In this document: positions 17,121 to 25,111 of the stretch, one piece after another
Layout of the letters: each line of letters starts with the position of its first letter
How positions within the stretch are numbered: the first letter of the stretch is position 1
From: Candidatus Kryptoniota bacterium
GTDB taxonomy: Bacteria > Bacteroidota > Ignavibacteria > Kryptoniales > JAKASW01
Direction: 5' to 3'
NCBI GenBank assembly: GCA_036567965.1
Contig: DATCTN010000022.1
Coordinates: 1 to 38,366 of the forward strand
Length of the DNA: 38,366 bases
Notes under the pieces: generated by a model
What the model was told of the DNA's origin: nothing
Database searches by the model: none
The model's input: only the letters and a program-made list of their open reading frames with translations
Made by a program: the position numbers and the translations under genes

Positions 17121-17143
17121 CTGTGACGACCGCGTTGTCACAG
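17121..17143 (+). promoter_or_regulatory. Inverted repeat upstream of the radical SAM gene
   Basis: CTGTGAC (17121-17127) and GTCACAG (17137-17143) form a perfect 7-bp dyad with a 9-base centre, 45 bp before the start codon. It resembles a CRP/FNR half-site pair, but the spacing is 5 bases too long for that family. It could be an operator for another regulator or an RNA hairpin in the leader. Confidence 0.35.
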
Positions 17144-17188
17144 GAAAATGCGCACGCACAAAATCAAAGACATCAGGAGGGTGCCATA

Positions 17189-18445
17189 ATGGAATCGATC
17201 GTGGTAGACCACAGACAACTATATCGTGTGCCGTGGACTTTGCCGGACAATGCAATCTCGTGGCTGGAACCGACATCGCAGTGTAACCTTTCATGCGAAG
17301 GATGTTACAGGGAGAACGTGACCTCTTCACACAAAACGCTGGAGCAGGTCCGGAACGAAATAGACACGTTCACAAAGTTCAGGAAGACTGACGGTATCTC
17401 AATTGCCGGGGGAGACCCTCTCATGCATCCCCAGATAATTGATATTGTCAGAGAAATTGCTGCACGCGGCATAAAACCCATAATCAACACAAATGGTCTT
17501 GCGCTCAATATCGATCTCGCCCGCGAGCTCAAAAAAGCCGGCGTGTATGGCTTCACATTTCACATTGACAGCAAGCAGAATCGTCCGGGATGGAAGAACA
17601 AGAGTGAATTGGAGCTCAATGAACTCAGGCTCAAGTACGCCGAAATGCTGGCTGAGGTAGGAGGGATTTCATGCGCATTCAACTCAACCGTCTATGAGGA
17701 TACTCTCAAGTATGTTCCGGACCTGGTTGAATGGGCGGCAAGTCACATCGACATAGTCAACGTGATTGTCTTCATCATATTCCGCCAGGCAGTCCCGCAG
17801 ATTCCGATGGACTGGTATGCGGGCGGCACTAAGATAAACATGAACGAATTGCTTTATTCGTCCGTGGAGCGACTCAAGGTGGACATCATGGCGCCAGACG
17901 TGGTTCTTGAGATTAGAAAGAGATTCCCGGAGTTCGAACCATGCGGATACCTGAACGGAACAGAAAAGGCTGATTCTTTCAAGTGGCTTTTTACTCTCCG
18001 AGCGGGCTCGAAACGCAGAGTGTTTGGTTACATGGGACGAAGGTTCATGGAGTTTGTCCAGACTTTCAATCATTTCATACACGGGAAGTACCTCGCCTAC
18101 GGCAGTCCGTCAACATTAAGACGGGGAAGATCTGCCATGACTGCAGCATCATTATTTGACAAGGGAGCCAGGAAGTCCCTCGGGAAATATCTCCGATTCC
18201 TTTTGAAGAATCCGTTTCGCGTTTTCAGTCGAGTTCACTTCCAATCGGTCATGATAATCCAACCGATAGATGTGATGGAGGACGGCGGACAGAACATGTG
18301 CGACGGCTGTCCGGACATCACTGTACTCGACGGAAAGCTGGTTTGGTCGTGCCGGCTCGAGGAACCAAAACATTTCGGCTGCTTCGTGAGAACAGTACCC
18401 AAAGACGGTTACCGCAGGATTGCCCCTGAGAAGACACGGGCATGA
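17189..18445 (+). CDS. Radical SAM protein with cysteine-rich C-terminus
   Basis: A 418-residue cytoplasmic enzyme. The ATG at 17189 follows AGGAGG (ending at 17180), so the longer frame from 17123 is rejected. The iron-sulfur motif is CNLSCEGC (C32, C36, C39; CxxxCxxC). The ISIAGGDPLMHP motif and IKPIINTNG strand follow, as in radical SAM TIM barrels. A mid-domain of about 100 residues rich in Arg, Lys and Phe (FMEFVQTFNHFIHGKYLAYG) is unusual. The C-terminus carries MCDGCPDITVLDG, WSCRLEE and HFGCFV, a set of Cys that may bind an auxiliary cluster as in SPASM-type enzymes. The substrate is unknown; neither neighbour suggests one. It is monocistronic. Confidence 0.8.
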   Translation: MESIVVDHRQLYRVPWTLPDNAISWLEPTSQCNLSCEGCYRENVTSSHKTLEQVRNEIDTFTKFRKTDGISIAGGDPLMHPQIIDIVREIAARGIKPIINTNGLALNIDLARELKKAGVYGFTFHIDSKQNRPGWKNKSELELNELRLKYAEMLAEVGGISCAFNSTVYEDTLKYVPDLVEWAASHIDIVNVIVFIIFRQAVPQIPMDWYAGGTKINMNELLYSSVERLKVDIMAPDVVLEIRKRFPEFEPCGYLNGTEKADSFKWLFTLRAGSKRRVFGYMGRRFMEFVQTFNHFIHGKYLAYGSPSTLRRGRSAMTAASLFDKGARKSLGKYLRFLLKNPFRVFSRVHFQSVMIIQPIDVMEDGGQNMCDGCPDITVLDGKLVWSCRLEEPKHFGCFVRTVPKDGYRRIAPEKTRA

Positions 18446-18725
18446 TTCTAAAACTCTCAACTCTCCAGTTGCACTGCCGTCTGATTATCTCCGATGGATT
18501 TGGCTAAGATCAGGTGTTCGGGTAAATTCGTGCGAGCCATTAGGGCAAAGTCGGGTGAGTGATCGGAACTTGACAGCTTGAATCAGATGGGGGATTCGTC
18601 AGGCGCGCAAATCAAGGATGTTTAAGCAAGACTTCACTTAAATGCCTAAGCCCAATTTCATTTCTAACCGAGGTAATTAGTGGATGACTGCATTGTTCTG
18701 TACGACAAAAGGAAGAGGTGTTGCC
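18446..18725. other. Gene-free spacer and leader of the next gene
   Basis: No gene, tRNA or clear repeat is seen. GGAAGAGG at 18711-18718 is the ribosome-binding site of the following gene. Confidence 0.4.
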
Positions 18726-20111
18726 ATGAAAAATTCTGCCACAGCATTCGTCGTTTTTCTTCTCTTAGCAGGAAATACCATTGCCCAGACTGACACGACC
18801 AAACCTTCAGGAGGATTTGCCCAACATGGCGCCGTTACCGGAATCGCACTCTTAGGATCAGGCTTTTATGAGGCTGTTTATGATAGCGGAGTGTTTCCGA
18901 TTTCCGGTCCTTCGCTTTCAGCACAGATACAGGGAAGCGATAACGTGGTAATCAGCTTCACCTCGGGTGGCAATACGTTGATTGCCGGTATTGATGCTCT
19001 AGACAGCACCGACGTGAATCACAGAGGTACAGACGGCGGGGTTTGGCAGTACAACGGATCATGGTCAAAAATTGGCATCCCTGGCAATTACAACAACTCC
19101 AACGGACTTCCATCGCACTCAGTCATTTCGGTTGCATGGGACAGTACATATGTATTCGTCGCTCTTCCTGGTAGTGACCTCAAAAGTCAGAGTCCTAGCT
19201 TTGGTGGAGTCTGGCGCGCTATCCCCGGCGGTAATTGGGATTCGTGCTACTCCGGTGCTATGACGGATTCTTCATTTGTCACATCGCTCCTTGTGAGTGG
19301 ATCAACACTCCATGCAGGGACTCTGTCTAGTGATATGCCTATAGAAGGCACAAGGGGACTAGGAAGCGGAGGGATTTTCAAGTCGACCGACCACGGTACG
19401 ACCTGGACAGACATTAGTTACGATTTACCCAATAGGGATATTCTGTGCATTGCCCAATTGGACACGATGCTCTACGTCAGTACTCTATATCATGGCGTTT
19501 TTCGTAAAGCGCATAGTGCAAAAAGTTGGACCCAGGTCGTATTTAATACTGCCACAAATCCGGTCTCATGCTTTGCAACCGATGGTTCGAATCTTTATGC
19601 GGGCACATATTGTATCGACACTCTTAACGCCGAGCATGGTGTTTATTACATCAACAACAATTCAACAAGTTGGAATGCTCTCTCAGTCCCAGGATTAAGG
19701 GATTCCACGATCATATCAGCGCTTGGAGTGTATGGCGGTCATCTTTACGTCGGTAGCGGAGGCACATTTGGAATGACTTCGAAATATTATGGAACCTTCG
19801 TTGTCTCTCTTGTTCCGGTAGCGGTGCGACCATCTAGTGAAGCCCCTCACCGGTTTATGCTGAGCCAGAATTACCCGAACCCATTTAATCCTAGCACCAT
19901 AATCAGTTACCAGTTGCCGGCAAACATCTTTGTGTCATTAAAGATCTATGATGTGCTCGGAAGGGAAGTAAAGACTTTCGTCAATGAACGTCAAAACGCA
20001 GGCACTCACAACGTAACTTTCAACGCAGGCAACCTGCCGAGCGGAGTATATTTCTATCGCTTAACAGCCGGATCATTTTCTGAAATTAAGAAATTACTGT
20101 TGGTTAAATGA
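18726..20111 (+). CDS. Secreted T9SS-sorted repeat protein
   Basis: A 461-residue protein beginning MKNSATAFVVFLLLAG, a Sec signal ending near TIAQ. GGAAGAGG stands 7 bases before the ATG, so the longer frame from 18684 is rejected. The body is propeller-like, with repeated V/I-x-G-x-x-L strands and a single clear Asp box (STDHGTTW). Other blades read LYVSTLYHGVFRK, LYAGTYCIDTL and LYVGSGG. The last 85 residues form the T9SS sorting domain: NYPNPFNPSTIISYQLP, VLGREVKTFV, LPSGVYFYRLTAGSF and a terminal KLLLVK. The product is exported to the surface by the same route as the 3274-5421 protein. The ligand is unknown. Both proteins probably belong to a large paralogous surface family. Confidence 0.85.
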   Translation: MKNSATAFVVFLLLAGNTIAQTDTTKPSGGFAQHGAVTGIALLGSGFYEAVYDSGVFPISGPSLSAQIQGSDNVVISFTSGGNTLIAGIDALDSTDVNHRGTDGGVWQYNGSWSKIGIPGNYNNSNGLPSHSVISVAWDSTYVFVALPGSDLKSQSPSFGGVWRAIPGGNWDSCYSGAMTDSSFVTSLLVSGSTLHAGTLSSDMPIEGTRGLGSGGIFKSTDHGTTWTDISYDLPNRDILCIAQLDTMLYVSTLYHGVFRKAHSAKSWTQVVFNTATNPVSCFATDGSNLYAGTYCIDTLNAEHGVYYINNNSTSWNALSVPGLRDSTIISALGVYGGHLYVGSGGTFGMTSKYYGTFVVSLVPVAVRPSSEAPHRFMLSQNYPNPFNPSTIISYQLPANIFVSLKIYDVLGREVKTFVNERQNAGTHNVTFNAGNLPSGVYFYRLTAGSFSEIKKLLLVK

Positions 20112-20146
20112 ACTGGCAACTGTGCCTGCCAACCCGAAGCATCGAC

Positions 20147-20180
20147 GCCTGCCTGCACGAAGCGTTTCGCGCAGGCAGGC
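20147..20180. repeat. GCCTGCCTGC hairpin repeat
   Basis: GCCTGCCTGC (20147-20156) and GCAGGCAGGC (20171-20180) are perfect 10-bp arms around ACGAAGCGTTTCGC. This is a common kind of dispersed bacterial palindrome. It starts 36 bases after the end of the T9SS-sorted gene and could stop its transcript, though no T-run follows. The rest of 20181-20381 holds no supported gene. Confidence 0.6.
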
Positions 20181-20381
20181 TCGATTTGCAACTCTACGCC
20201 GTCTATTTCGCGGAAGGCGCATCAGGCTCCGGCTGAATTACGTATCATGGTACTTGACCGTCTCGGAGGGCGAACCGGCATCTCGACCACGTCTCGAAAC
20301 GAGCAGGGCTTCCGGCTCCATGCCGCACTCACTTGTAGGTTCTCTATCCGCGGCACGACTTCTTTTTGAGACCGCGAATGC

Positions 20382-20444
20382 TGTACTGGCAAGGGAACCC
20401 ATGACCTTCTGATCCACAGGCAGGCGCTCTAACTAACCGAGCTT
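20382..20444 (-). pseudogene. Degenerate partial copy of tRNA-His (putative att end)
   Basis: On the minus strand this matches the D arm, anticodon arm (GTG), variable region and 3' end of the tRNA at 21890-21963. Identity includes CTGATCCACAG and CAGGCGCTCTAA. About six bases of the T arm are deleted, several substitutions break the stems, and the 5' acceptor half is missing. Similarity continues a few bases past the 3' end (GAATKCTGTACTGGC). It has the same orientation as the intact tRNA. A tRNA 3' fragment in this position is the usual mark of site-specific integration at a tRNA gene. Confidence 0.75.
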
Positions 20445-20557
20445 GTGAATTCGCGCCGCTTTCGGAAATTGTACATCGGATCATACATGCCGGTTAGCAC
20501 TTTGAGAGTCAAAAAGAAAAGCCCGAGCGATGAAACTATTAGGCTATGGCTGTCTGT

Positions 20558-20575
20558 GAAGTCCGCCCGGACTTC
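20558..20575. repeat. Perfect short palindrome after the response regulator
   Basis: GAAGTCCG, CC, CGGACTTC: 8-bp arms with a 2-base centre, about 75 bases beyond the response-regulator stop codon on its transcript side. It could act as a transcription end, but no T-run is present. No gene is supported in 20445-20649. Confidence 0.35.
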
Positions 20576-20649
20576 TCGAAAACAAACAGCCTCTCCGTTG
20601 GGAGAAACAAGCGAGTTAATGAAACTGTACCATGGCGTATATCAGCAAG

Positions 20650-21105
20650 TCAAGTGGGCCCAGCTTTCCCTCCAGATGAGCCAGGCTCGTGTTTGAGGAC
20701 TCGACGAAGCGAATCAAGTATTTTGCCTAATTCATATGGTTTGGATATATAGTCACTTGCGCCAAGTTTTAACATCTGAGTTCTGTCGGGAGGATCCGGC
20801 GAGCCAGATGCTGCTATGATCGGAATATGCTTTGTCAAGGGGTTTTCCTTAGCCTCCTTGATGAATTCAAATCCGTCCATGCCCGGTGAGAAAATGTCGG
20901 TAATTACAGCGTCCGGCTTAATCACATTTAGTTTATTTAACAACTCTCGTTTGTCTTCAAGGGCGATAACATCATATCCCTCGGCCTCAAGTTCACTTGC
21001 CAGTAAGAGGAGGAGCGTAGGCTCATCATCGCTTATGGCAATGAGAGGTCCCTTCCTTCTGCGCCTAAATTGTCCGGGCTTCCGTTCCCAAGATTTCTGT
21101 TTCAT
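20650..21105 (-). CDS. Stand-alone response regulator receiver protein
   Basis: A 151-residue CheY-like protein. After a basic N-terminus (about 1-20, RRRRK), the receiver domain has PLIAISDDEPT with acidic pair D26/D27, VITDIFSPGMDGFE with phospho-acceptor D70, IIAASG with S100, and DYISKPYE with K122. All active-site positions are present. There is no output domain. The last 15 residues are a short Gly/Lys tail. The start at 21105 has AGGAG about 12 bases upstream, a little far. No kinase gene lies beside it. It sits between the tRNA-His gene with its recombinase remnant and the partial tRNA copy, so it may be cargo of a former integrative element. Confidence 0.85.
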   Translation of the reverse strand: MKQKSWERKPGQFRRRRKGPLIAISDDEPTLLLLLASELEAEGYDVIALEDKRELLNKLNVIKPDAVITDIFSPGMDGFEFIKEAKENPLTKHIPIIAASGSPDPPDRTQMLKLGASDYISKPYELGKILDSLRRVLKHEPGSSGGKAGPT

Positions 21106-21458
21106 ATTTTTGTCAGTCTCCTCTAAGTGTCCTAATTCATTTTTCCAATTCCTTGGAGGTTCGTCCTCGAACGGATCGGGAAATTGTAGGCCGTTTCAAG
21201 TGGGTCATAAGAACGTTGCTTTCCATTAAACAAGTTAAATAACTTCCTCTTTCCCCTTCCGAAAAGCATCCGAGGGATTGTAACTGTACCATGACGTTTA
21301 TCAGAAGAATCCTCTTCGAAACAATACCTACAAATCGGCAACCGTACTGGTTAGATGAAACTGTCGCTACTACTCGCAAGTTTTGCCTCTGGCACTATTT
21401 TACCAGAGTACCAGGACGAATGCAAACGCTGGGCGAAATAGAAGGCAATCGAGTGCGT

Positions 21459-21723
21459 TTACAGCGTTTTGCTCGATTCAGAATCAACGTCCAGCATCTT
21501 GACAGCATTCGCCAGGGCCTCACGGCGAACATGGTCGTAAATCATTGTTGTCGAAATGTCGCTGTGTCCTAAGAGATCTTTCACGGCCACAATCGGAACT
21601 CCCCGCTTGACAAGATTCGATGCGAGTGAATGTCGCAAGGAATGGAAGTGACCGGGCTTTCAGCTTCCTGTTGAACTCAGTAAGGAATTGGAGGGCTTCC
21701 CGATACCGTCTTGTCTCTGTCAA
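21459..21723 (-). pseudogene. Tyrosine recombinase (integrase) C-terminal remnant, frameshifted
   Basis: On the minus strand, the frame ending at the TAA 21459-21461 encodes GHFHSLRHSLASNLVKRG, then VKDLLGHSDIS and TTMIYDHVRREAL. These are the HxxR, LLGH and catalytic-Tyr motifs of a tyrosine recombinase C-terminus. This frame is closed by a TGA at 21660-21662. The upstream sequence continues in another frame (RYREALQFLTEFNRKLK), which is a natural lead-in to HSLRH, so a small indel near 21660 broke the gene. The first catalytic Arg region and the N-terminal arm-binding domain are gone. It ends about 165 bp from the 3' end of tRNA-His, the usual place for an integrase of an element inserted there. 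Confidence 0.82.
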
Positions 21724-21889
21724 GATTCTGCGAGCACGGTTCTCAACTTCATCGAAGTAATCCAGTTAGTAAATACCTCTGCGTCTTAACGGATGCACGT
21801 TGCACCCTGACTCTTTGTGCTGTACAGTAAATTGTACGGTTCGAAATGCACGAAAAGGGGGGATGCGTTTCTGGCGGGTCTGAATTCTG

Positions 21890-21963
21890 TACTGGCGAGG
21901 GGACTCGAACCCATGACCTCCTGATCCACAGTCAGGCGCTCTAACCAACTGAGCTACGCCAGC
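21890..21963 (-). tRNA. tRNA-His (GTG)
   Basis: A 74-nt cloverleaf on the minus strand: acceptor GCTGGCG/CGCCAGT, D arm GCTC-AGTTGGTTA-GAGC, anticodon stem CCTGA/TCAGG around loop CTGTGGA (anticodon GTG), and T arm with loop TTCGAGT. CCA is not encoded. Odd points: the base before position 1 is C, the first acceptor pair is G1-U72 and the discriminator is A73. The G-1:C73 pair that marks most bacterial tRNA-His is therefore absent. One T-stem pair is also mismatched. A degenerate partial copy lies at 20382-20444. Confidence 0.85.
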
Positions 21964-22059
21964 GTAATGAATTTCTTTGCGAACGGCATCAATTTAATAG
22001 ATTTTGATCTTTTATCAAAGATGGGGCGTGCGGAGTAGTGACTCATTTTCATTCCTCTC

Positions 22060-22128
22060 TGTCACCCCGAACTCGTTTCGGGATCCAGGAAAAGATGTTG
22101 AACCGAATTCAGGATGACGGGGTTCGAC
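22060..22128. repeat. GTCACCCCGAA / GGATGACGGGGTT hairpin repeat
   Basis: The left end is TGTCACCCCGAACTCGTTTCGGGA, split here as TGTCACCCCGAA (22060-22071) and CGTTTCGGGATCC. The right end is CCGAATTCAGGATGACGG. The CCCGAA...TTCGGG part folds as a small hairpin. It belongs to the same broad class as the TGTCAT repeats in this window but is a different subfamily. It lies in the 245-bp gap between tRNA-His and the PBP4 gene, which holds no gene. Confidence 0.6.
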
Positions 22129-22177
22129 AAATTGATTCACCACCAAGTACCCAATTCAGGGGCAGGTGATTAATTCG

Positions 22178-22202
22178 GATCCCAAGGTATCTGCCTGGGA
22201 TC
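22178..22202 (-). terminator. Possible terminator hairpin of the kinase-regulator-PBP4 operon
   Basis: GATCCCA (22178-22184) and TGGGATC (22196-22202) form a 7-bp stem with an 11-base loop, 6 bases beyond the PBP4 stop codon. The downstream side on the minus strand is AT-rich (CGAATTAATC) but lacks a true T-run. Confidence 0.4.
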
Positions 22203-22208
22203 TTTGAG

Positions 22209-23771
22209 CTATAGATGAGGTGCTTTACTCGTCGCCTGAGAACGCGCCATTCTTTTGTGGATCGGGAGATTCTCATACGTGCCGAGCCGATGTTTCCTCA
22301 GCGCGCGGACGAAGGAGCGAGAGCTTCCGTTGTAGTAGAATAGAATATTGCACAACTGATCTTGCAGGTCGCGCACTGCTTTCGAGGCGCCGATGTAGCT
22401 CTCCATCATCATGGAGAACACGAGAGTATCTCTTGGTATTACCGCGTACCCTGACAGCGTGCTTACCCCGTTGATTGAGCCCGTCTTTGCCAATATCCTG
22501 TGAGACGAGCTGTCGAACGGCATTCTGTCCGAAAGAGTGCCATCAACTCCTCCAATCGGCAGACTGCGAACAAAGATGTCCCTGACGGAATCTGGCGGAT
22601 TAAGCATGAGCCGAAGTACCTTAACGATTGCAGCGGGTGTGATGAGGTTGTAATGTGACACACCTGACCCATCGACGATGTAATGTTGGCTCGAGTCTAT
22701 TCCGCAGTCACTGAGAAAATCCGTCTCCTGCTTGATTCCGTTCTCGGCACTGCCGGTTTCTCCAAATCTGTCTGCCGCTATCAACCGAATCAAGCATTCA
22801 GCTCCGAGATTGTCCGATTCTTTATTGATGTACGTGATTACGGTATCCATCGAGTGTTCGATGCTGAATAAGGGCTTGACTCCGGTAACTTGCGGAGTAT
22901 ACCTGGTTACCGACATACTACCCGCGATTGTCACTCCAGCTCGGGTCAGTGCGTCTTTGAACAGCGTTCCGAAGAACTCTGTCGGATGTCGCACGGAGAA
23001 CTCGTACTTGGTGGGGCGGAATCGAGATGAATACCTACCGCCTACAATGATAGTATTTTTACCCTTGATCGTTCTCCGTGTGGCTGTCACGCTGTCAATG
23101 GTATCCCGCGTCGCAGTACATATCACATCGACGAAGTCTGATCTGGGTTGGAGAGCGATGGAAATGTTTCCAGTCAGGCTGTCACGACTTAGAAGAGCCG
23201 ATATCACATTATGGTCTACGGATGCGGGAGTAATAAACATCGCGAACGGTTCCGGCTCGTCGTCCCACATCCAGCCCTCGCCCCACTCGAGGGAGTCGAA
23301 TTTGGAAACATCGATAACGAGATTGCCTGTGACGTAAGTGATGCTGTCTCGCCTGATCGCAGCCGCAGCAACGCTCAAGTCGCTATCGCTGAGGATAGGA
23401 TCTCCGCCTCCGATCGCGACAATATTTCCGTCGACCGTCCCGTTTGTGTGAGAGCCCTGGTACCCGAAGATGGTCCGGAATTTATATCCTACGTCGAGAC
23501 TGTCCAGCGCGAAGGCTGTGGTAATGATTTTCAAATTGCTCGCAGGATGAATGAGAAGTCGGGAATTCGAGTTGAATATGATCTTCCTCGACCGTCTCGA
23601 ATATACTTCTATCGCCATGATGGTCCTCGGCATCTTGGATTTGCGGACCAAGTAGTTGATTTGTCTATTCAGGATCCTTTCGGAGCGCGACGATCTCGCC
23701 GGAGCGTTGATTGGAAGAACCAGTGAAATGGCAAGAACGGCCAGGAAAATCTTAGAGACGGGACGGCTCAC
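22209..23771 (-). CDS. dacB: D-alanyl-D-alanine carboxypeptidase/endopeptidase, PBP4 type (peptidase S13)
   Basis: A 520-residue periplasmic enzyme with a signal peptide (MSRPVSKIFLAVLAISLVLP...). Catalytic motifs are SxxK in HPASNLKII (S78, K81), DGSGVSHYN (about 368-375), and KTG in LAKTGSINGVSTLSGY (K429-G431). The large insert between the first two motifs (about 95-310) is typical of class C penicillin-binding proteins, and the length fits the family. It trims or cuts peptide cross-links of peptidoglycan. The GTG start overlaps the TGA of the upstream sigma-54 response regulator (GTGA), so translation is probably coupled and cell-wall trimming is likely linked to this two-component system. 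The C-terminal 40 residues are basic and unusual. Confidence 0.9.
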   Translation of the reverse strand: MSRPVSKIFLAVLAISLVLPINAPARSSRSERILNRQINYLVRKSKMPRTIMAIEVYSRRSRKIIFNSNSRLLIHPASNLKIITTAFALDSLDVGYKFRTIFGYQGSHTNGTVDGNIVAIGGGDPILSDSDLSVAAAAIRRDSITYVTGNLVIDVSKFDSLEWGEGWMWDDEPEPFAMFITPASVDHNVISALLSRDSLTGNISIALQPRSDFVDVICTATRDTIDSVTATRRTIKGKNTIIVGGRYSSRFRPTKYEFSVRHPTEFFGTLFKDALTRAGVTIAGSMSVTRYTPQVTGVKPLFSIEHSMDTVITYINKESDNLGAECLIRLIAADRFGETGSAENGIKQETDFLSDCGIDSSQHYIVDGSGVSHYNLITPAAIVKVLRLMLNPPDSVRDIFVRSLPIGGVDGTLSDRMPFDSSSHRILAKTGSINGVSTLSGYAVIPRDTLVFSMMMESYIGASKAVRDLQDQLCNILFYYNGSSRSFVRALRKHRLGTYENLPIHKRMARSQATSKAPHL

Positions 23772-25111
23772 TTCCTTGGTTTGCCGAGCTTTCTGTACAA
23801 CGTACTCTTGTTTATCTTGAGGATGCGCGCCGTTTGGACATAATCGTTATCGTGTTGTTCAAGTACCTTTCGCATGTACTGAATTTCCAGATCGTCAAGT
23901 GAGATATCGGAAGGAAGTTTATCCGTCCACGATTGGGACTGAATTCTGATTTCAGGGAGGTCAGTTTCCGAAAGGGAGAGGACCGGTCCTGTCGACAGAG
24001 CGATAGCGCGGTCTATGAAATTCTCGAGCTCCCTCACGTTTCCGGGCCAGGGGTATTCGTAGATTCCTGCCATCAACTCATCGGATACGCCCGTCACTCT
24101 TTTGTTATGCTGGCGATTGTATTTGTTTATGAAGTGCTGGACAAGAAGCGGTATGTCTTCTCGCCGCTCCCGGAGCGGTGGGAGTTCGATCCTGATGACG
24201 CTGAGGCGGTAGAACAAGTCTTCTCTGAAAAGTTTTTCCGCAACCAACTCCGAAAGATTCCTGTTGGTTGCAGCGATTATCCTTACATCGACTATTCGTG
24301 AAACGGAGCTGCCGATCCTCCTCACTTCATGTTCCTGCAAAACGCGGAGGAGTTTTGGCTGAAGTTGCAGTGGAATTTCGCCGACTTCATCGAGGAAGAG
24401 TGTTCCGCCTTCCGCCTCTGTAAAGAGACCGTCTCTGGCGAAGAGCGCTCCCGTAAAAGCCCCTTTTTCATGCCCGAAAAGTTCGGCTTCCAGCAGTTGC
24501 TCCGGAATCGCCGCAACACTTATCGGGATAAATGGTTTCTCCGCGCGCGGACTATTCATGTGCACCGATCTCGCCACAATTTCTTTTCCGGTGCCGCTCT
24601 CACCCTGGATAAGAATACTTGAGTTGGTCGGAGCAGCTCTGCCGATAATTTTGAAGACCTTAAGCATGTTCTCGCTGCGACCGACAACGTTAGAGGTCTT
24701 TACCTCGCTGGCCCCTTCATCGGGAAATTTTTTCCCTTTTCTGGTCACATGAAAGTGTGAGACGGCATTGGAAACGACCAGCCTGATCTCATTCAAGTTG
24801 AGCGGCTTACTTAGATAGTCGAACGCCCCGCTTTTGATTGTATTCGCCGCACCTTCGAGAGTCCCGAACGCGGTGATCAACACGACGGGCAGGTCAGGCG
24901 ATGTTTGAACGAGCTTCCCGAGAAGTTCGACCCCGTTCAGTTTTGGCATCATGACGTCCGTAACGACAGCAGAGAATTCACCGGAAGTAATTTGCCTGAG
25001 TGCCATCACCGGATCTGAAAATGTCTCGACATCGTATTGAGGGGAGAGCGCCTCTCGCAATAGCTCCAGTGAGTCGGCATGGTCGTCAATGACAGCAATC
25101 TTATCCTTCAT
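23768..25111 (-). CDS. NtrC-family sigma-54-dependent response regulator
   Basis: A 447-residue transcription activator. The ATG at 25111 is chosen because AGGAGG lies 5 bases upstream and the receiver domain begins at once (MKDKIAVIDDH). Receiver: D9/D10, phospho-acceptor D52 in VVTDVMMPK, T80, K102 in YLSKPL. AAA+ domain: Walker A GESGTGKE (169-176) and the sigma-54-contacting GAFTGA (216-221), followed by GGTLFLDEVGEIP. The C-terminal Fis-type helix-turn-helix reads YVQTARILKINKSTLYRKLGK. It would bind enhancers and drive RNA polymerase with sigma-54 when phosphorylated by the adjacent kinase, whose gene it overlaps by 11 bases. No convincing -24/-12 promoter was found in the window, so its targets lie elsewhere or upstream of its own operon. 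Confidence 0.93.
   Translation of the reverse strand: MKDKIAVIDDHADSLELLREALSPQYDVETFSDPVMALRQITSGEFSAVVTDVMMPKLNGVELLGKLVQTSPDLPVVLITAFGTLEGAANTIKSGAFDYLSKPLNLNEIRLVVSNAVSHFHVTRKGKKFPDEGASEVKTSNVVGRSENMLKVFKIIGRAAPTNSSILIQGESGTGKEIVARSVHMNSPRAEKPFIPISVAAIPEQLLEAELFGHEKGAFTGALFARDGLFTEAEGGTLFLDEVGEIPLQLQPKLLRVLQEHEVRRIGSSVSRIVDVRIIAATNRNLSELVAEKLFREDLFYRLSVIRIELPPLRERREDIPLLVQHFINKYNRQHNKRVTGVSDELMAGIYEYPWPGNVRELENFIDRAIALSTGPVLSLSETDLPEIRIQSQSWTDKLPSDISLDDLEIQYMRKVLEQHDNDYVQTARILKINKSTLYRKLGKPRK

Noticed and set aside
17121-17143. CRP/FNR binding site
   Set aside because: The dyad's half-sites TGTGA and TCACA are 11 bases apart rather than 6; kept only as an unassigned inverted repeat.
20445-20696. 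83-codon plus-strand frame
   Set aside because: It opposes the response regulator end and has no protein-like pattern.
21132-21341. 69-codon minus-strand frame with CRYC near its start, just upstream of the response regulator
   Set aside because: TTG start without ribosome-binding site and no recognisable fold; it may be a fragment, but not supportable as a gene.
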